NCBI GenBank assembly: GCA_018380885.1
Contig: JAGZSY010000018.1
Span: forward strand, 1-64,000
DNA: 64,000 nt
From: Enterocloster asparagiformis
GTDB lineage: Bacteria; Bacillota; Clostridia; Lachnospirales; Lachnospiraceae
Reading direction: 5' to 3'
How positions within the stretch are numbered: the stretch's first letter is position 1; each line of letters opens with the position of its first letter. The notes under the pieces are model-generated. The model did no database searches. It saw only the letters and a program-made list of their open reading frames with translations, and had not been told where the DNA came from. The position numbers and the translations under genes are program-made. Below are positions 63,048 to 64,000 of this stretch, one piece after another.

Positions 63048-63902
63048 ATGGGAAATGTTCTCCTGTCCGGCTTTGCGGACGAAATATCGCCGGATTTTAA
63101 CCGCCAGATCGAGGTTTTAAACCGCCTGGGTATGAAGTACATGGAAATCCGCGGGGTGGACAAGCGTGGGATCGACACGTATTCCGAGGCCGAGGCGCGG
63201 GAGATCAAGCGGCGCCTTGACGGCGGCGGAATCAGCGTCTCATCCCTGGCCTCCCCCATCGGAAAGATCGAGATCACCAAGGAATTTTCCGGCCATTTTG
63301 AGCATTTCAAGCACGTGGTGGAGCTGGCCCATATTCTGGATACGCGCTATATCCGCATGTTCAGCTTTTTCATCCCTGAAGGGGCGCGGGCCGACGACTA
63401 CCGTGCCCAGGTGTTCGAGCGCATGGGCGCCATGGTGTCCTACGCCCGGACTCAGGAGGTGGTTCTGCTCCACGAGAACGAGAAGGACATCTACGGCGAC
63501 AGCGCGGACCGCTGCCGCCTGCTGATGGACGAATTCTACGGGGACAGCTTCCGGGCGGTCTTTGACTTTGCAAACTTTATCCAGTGCGGGCAGAATGTCA
63601 AGCAGGCGTACGAAACCCTAAAGCCCTTTATCGAGTATGTGCACATCAAGGATGCGCGCATCGCGGACGGAACCATCGTGCCGGCCGGGGAGGGCGACGG
63701 GCGGATCGGGGAGATTCTCGGCGACCTGATTAGCAGCGGCTACCGGGGCTTTGTGTCCTTAGAGCCCCACCTGACGGAGTTCGAGGGCTTAAAGGGCCTG
63801 GAACGCGAGGGCGCAAGTCTGCAGGGGATGCGGAAAATGGACGGAGAGGAAGCGTTCACAACGGCCTTTAACGCTCTGGGAAGGATTCTGAAGGCGCTCT
63901 AA
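63048..63902 (+). CDS. TIM-barrel sugar isomerase/epimerase 2
   Basis: A 284-residue barrel of the same fold: LLHENEKDIYG, AVFDFANFIQCG, YVHIKDARI and VSLEPHL hold the expected Glu, Asp, His and Glu. It differs strongly from the preceding protein and so probably takes another substrate. AGAGGAGG precedes the ATG. Last gene of the operon. Confidence 0.85.
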   Translation: MGNVLLSGFADEISPDFNRQIEVLNRLGMKYMEIRGVDKRGIDTYSEAEAREIKRRLDGGGISVSSLASPIGKIEITKEFSGHFEHFKHVVELAHILDTRYIRMFSFFIPEGARADDYRAQVFERMGAMVSYARTQEVVLLHENEKDIYGDSADRCRLLMDEFYGDSFRAVFDFANFIQCGQNVKQAYETLKPFIEYVHIKDARIADGTIVPAGEGDGRIGEILGDLISSGYRGFVSLEPHLTEFEGLKGLEREGASLQGMRKMDGEEAFTTAFNALGRILKAL

Positions 63903-63932
63903 AGCGATTTAATGCATATAATATATAACACA

Positions 63933-63978
63933 AAACCAGCCGGAATGGCCTCTGTTCAGACCATTCCAGCTGGTTTTT
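63933..63978 (+). terminator. Terminator of the sugar operon
   Basis: AACCAGCCGGAATGG pairs with CCATTCCAGCTGGTT (one mismatch) and is followed by TTT. Confidence 0.88.
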
Positions 63979-64000
63979 CTGCGCTTAAGCGGAAATGCAT

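Overview
The window looks like a chromosomal segment of a GC-rich, spore-forming Clostridia, most likely a Lachnospiraceae of the Enterocloster/Clostridium XIVa kind. The evidence is spoIIR, many YesM/YesN-type and AGCS/BCCT-type genes, strong GGAGG ribosome sites, and cell-wall proteins with choline-binding-type repeats. The species call is inference. I saw no rRNA, tRNA, insertion sequence or CRISPR array.

Region 1 (1-2.8 kb) is visibly AT-richer and phage-like. It holds the 3' end of an endolysin, small orphan genes, and a small XRE repressor gene flanked by a near-perfect inverted pair of promoter/operator cassettes that fire outward in both directions.

Region 2 (2.9-23.5 kb) is a one-directional surface-polysaccharide cluster of the ABC-transporter type. 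It encodes a Wzt ATPase with a carbohydrate-binding tail and a 1298-residue methyltransferase/kinase-like/coiled-coil/GT2/GT4 fusion, whose first three modules match the order of the O-antigen chain terminator WbdD. It also has a GDP-D-glycero-alpha-D-manno-heptose pathway (hddC, hddA and a gmhB-gmhA fusion), a GT2, three large GT-C-like membrane proteins, CDP-3,6-dideoxyhexose genes rfbFGH, a LicD-type phosphotransferase and a polyprenyl-phosphate GT2. A 101-bp element is duplicated in tandem at 8.3-8.5 kb. No Wzm permease and no RfbI or finishing reductase is present.

Region 3 (23.6-38.0 kb) is mixed. It has a TetR gene overlapping the first of two tandem TolC-like genes, an HPr-like protein with no histidine at all, a BCCT transporter, a lipoprotein plus secreted metallo-beta-lactamase-fold pair, a zinc phospholipase C-like protein, an AGCS symporter, a GGDEF(degenerate)-EAL protein, and a regulator with two GntR winged helices in one chain.

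Region 4 (38.1-46.1 kb) is the most unusual. An ECF-type sigma factor is fused through an Ala/Gly repeat linker and one membrane span to an extracytoplasmic choline-binding/propeller-like tail. Two upstream loci, a 67-residue protein and a secreted choline-binding transglutaminase, carry the same ECF-like promoter (AAAACC-N16-CGTCTTAT). A membrane protein with a 12-residue Pro/Arg repeat and a C-terminal zinc ribbon follows.

Region 5 (46.1-53.7 kb) is housekeeping: cyclophilin, GNAT, YesL-like, ispE, GntR/FCD, spoIIR, ddl and a DUF1934-like gene.

Region 6 (53.7-63.9 kb) is a sugar-uptake and catabolic locus: a YesN/YesM two-component system, a complete ABC importer apart from its ATPase, two Gfo/Idh/MocA oxidoreductases and two TIM-barrel isomerase/epimerases. 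It ends at a strong terminator. The gene mix suggests oxidation-driven handling of a glycoside or inositol-like substrate.
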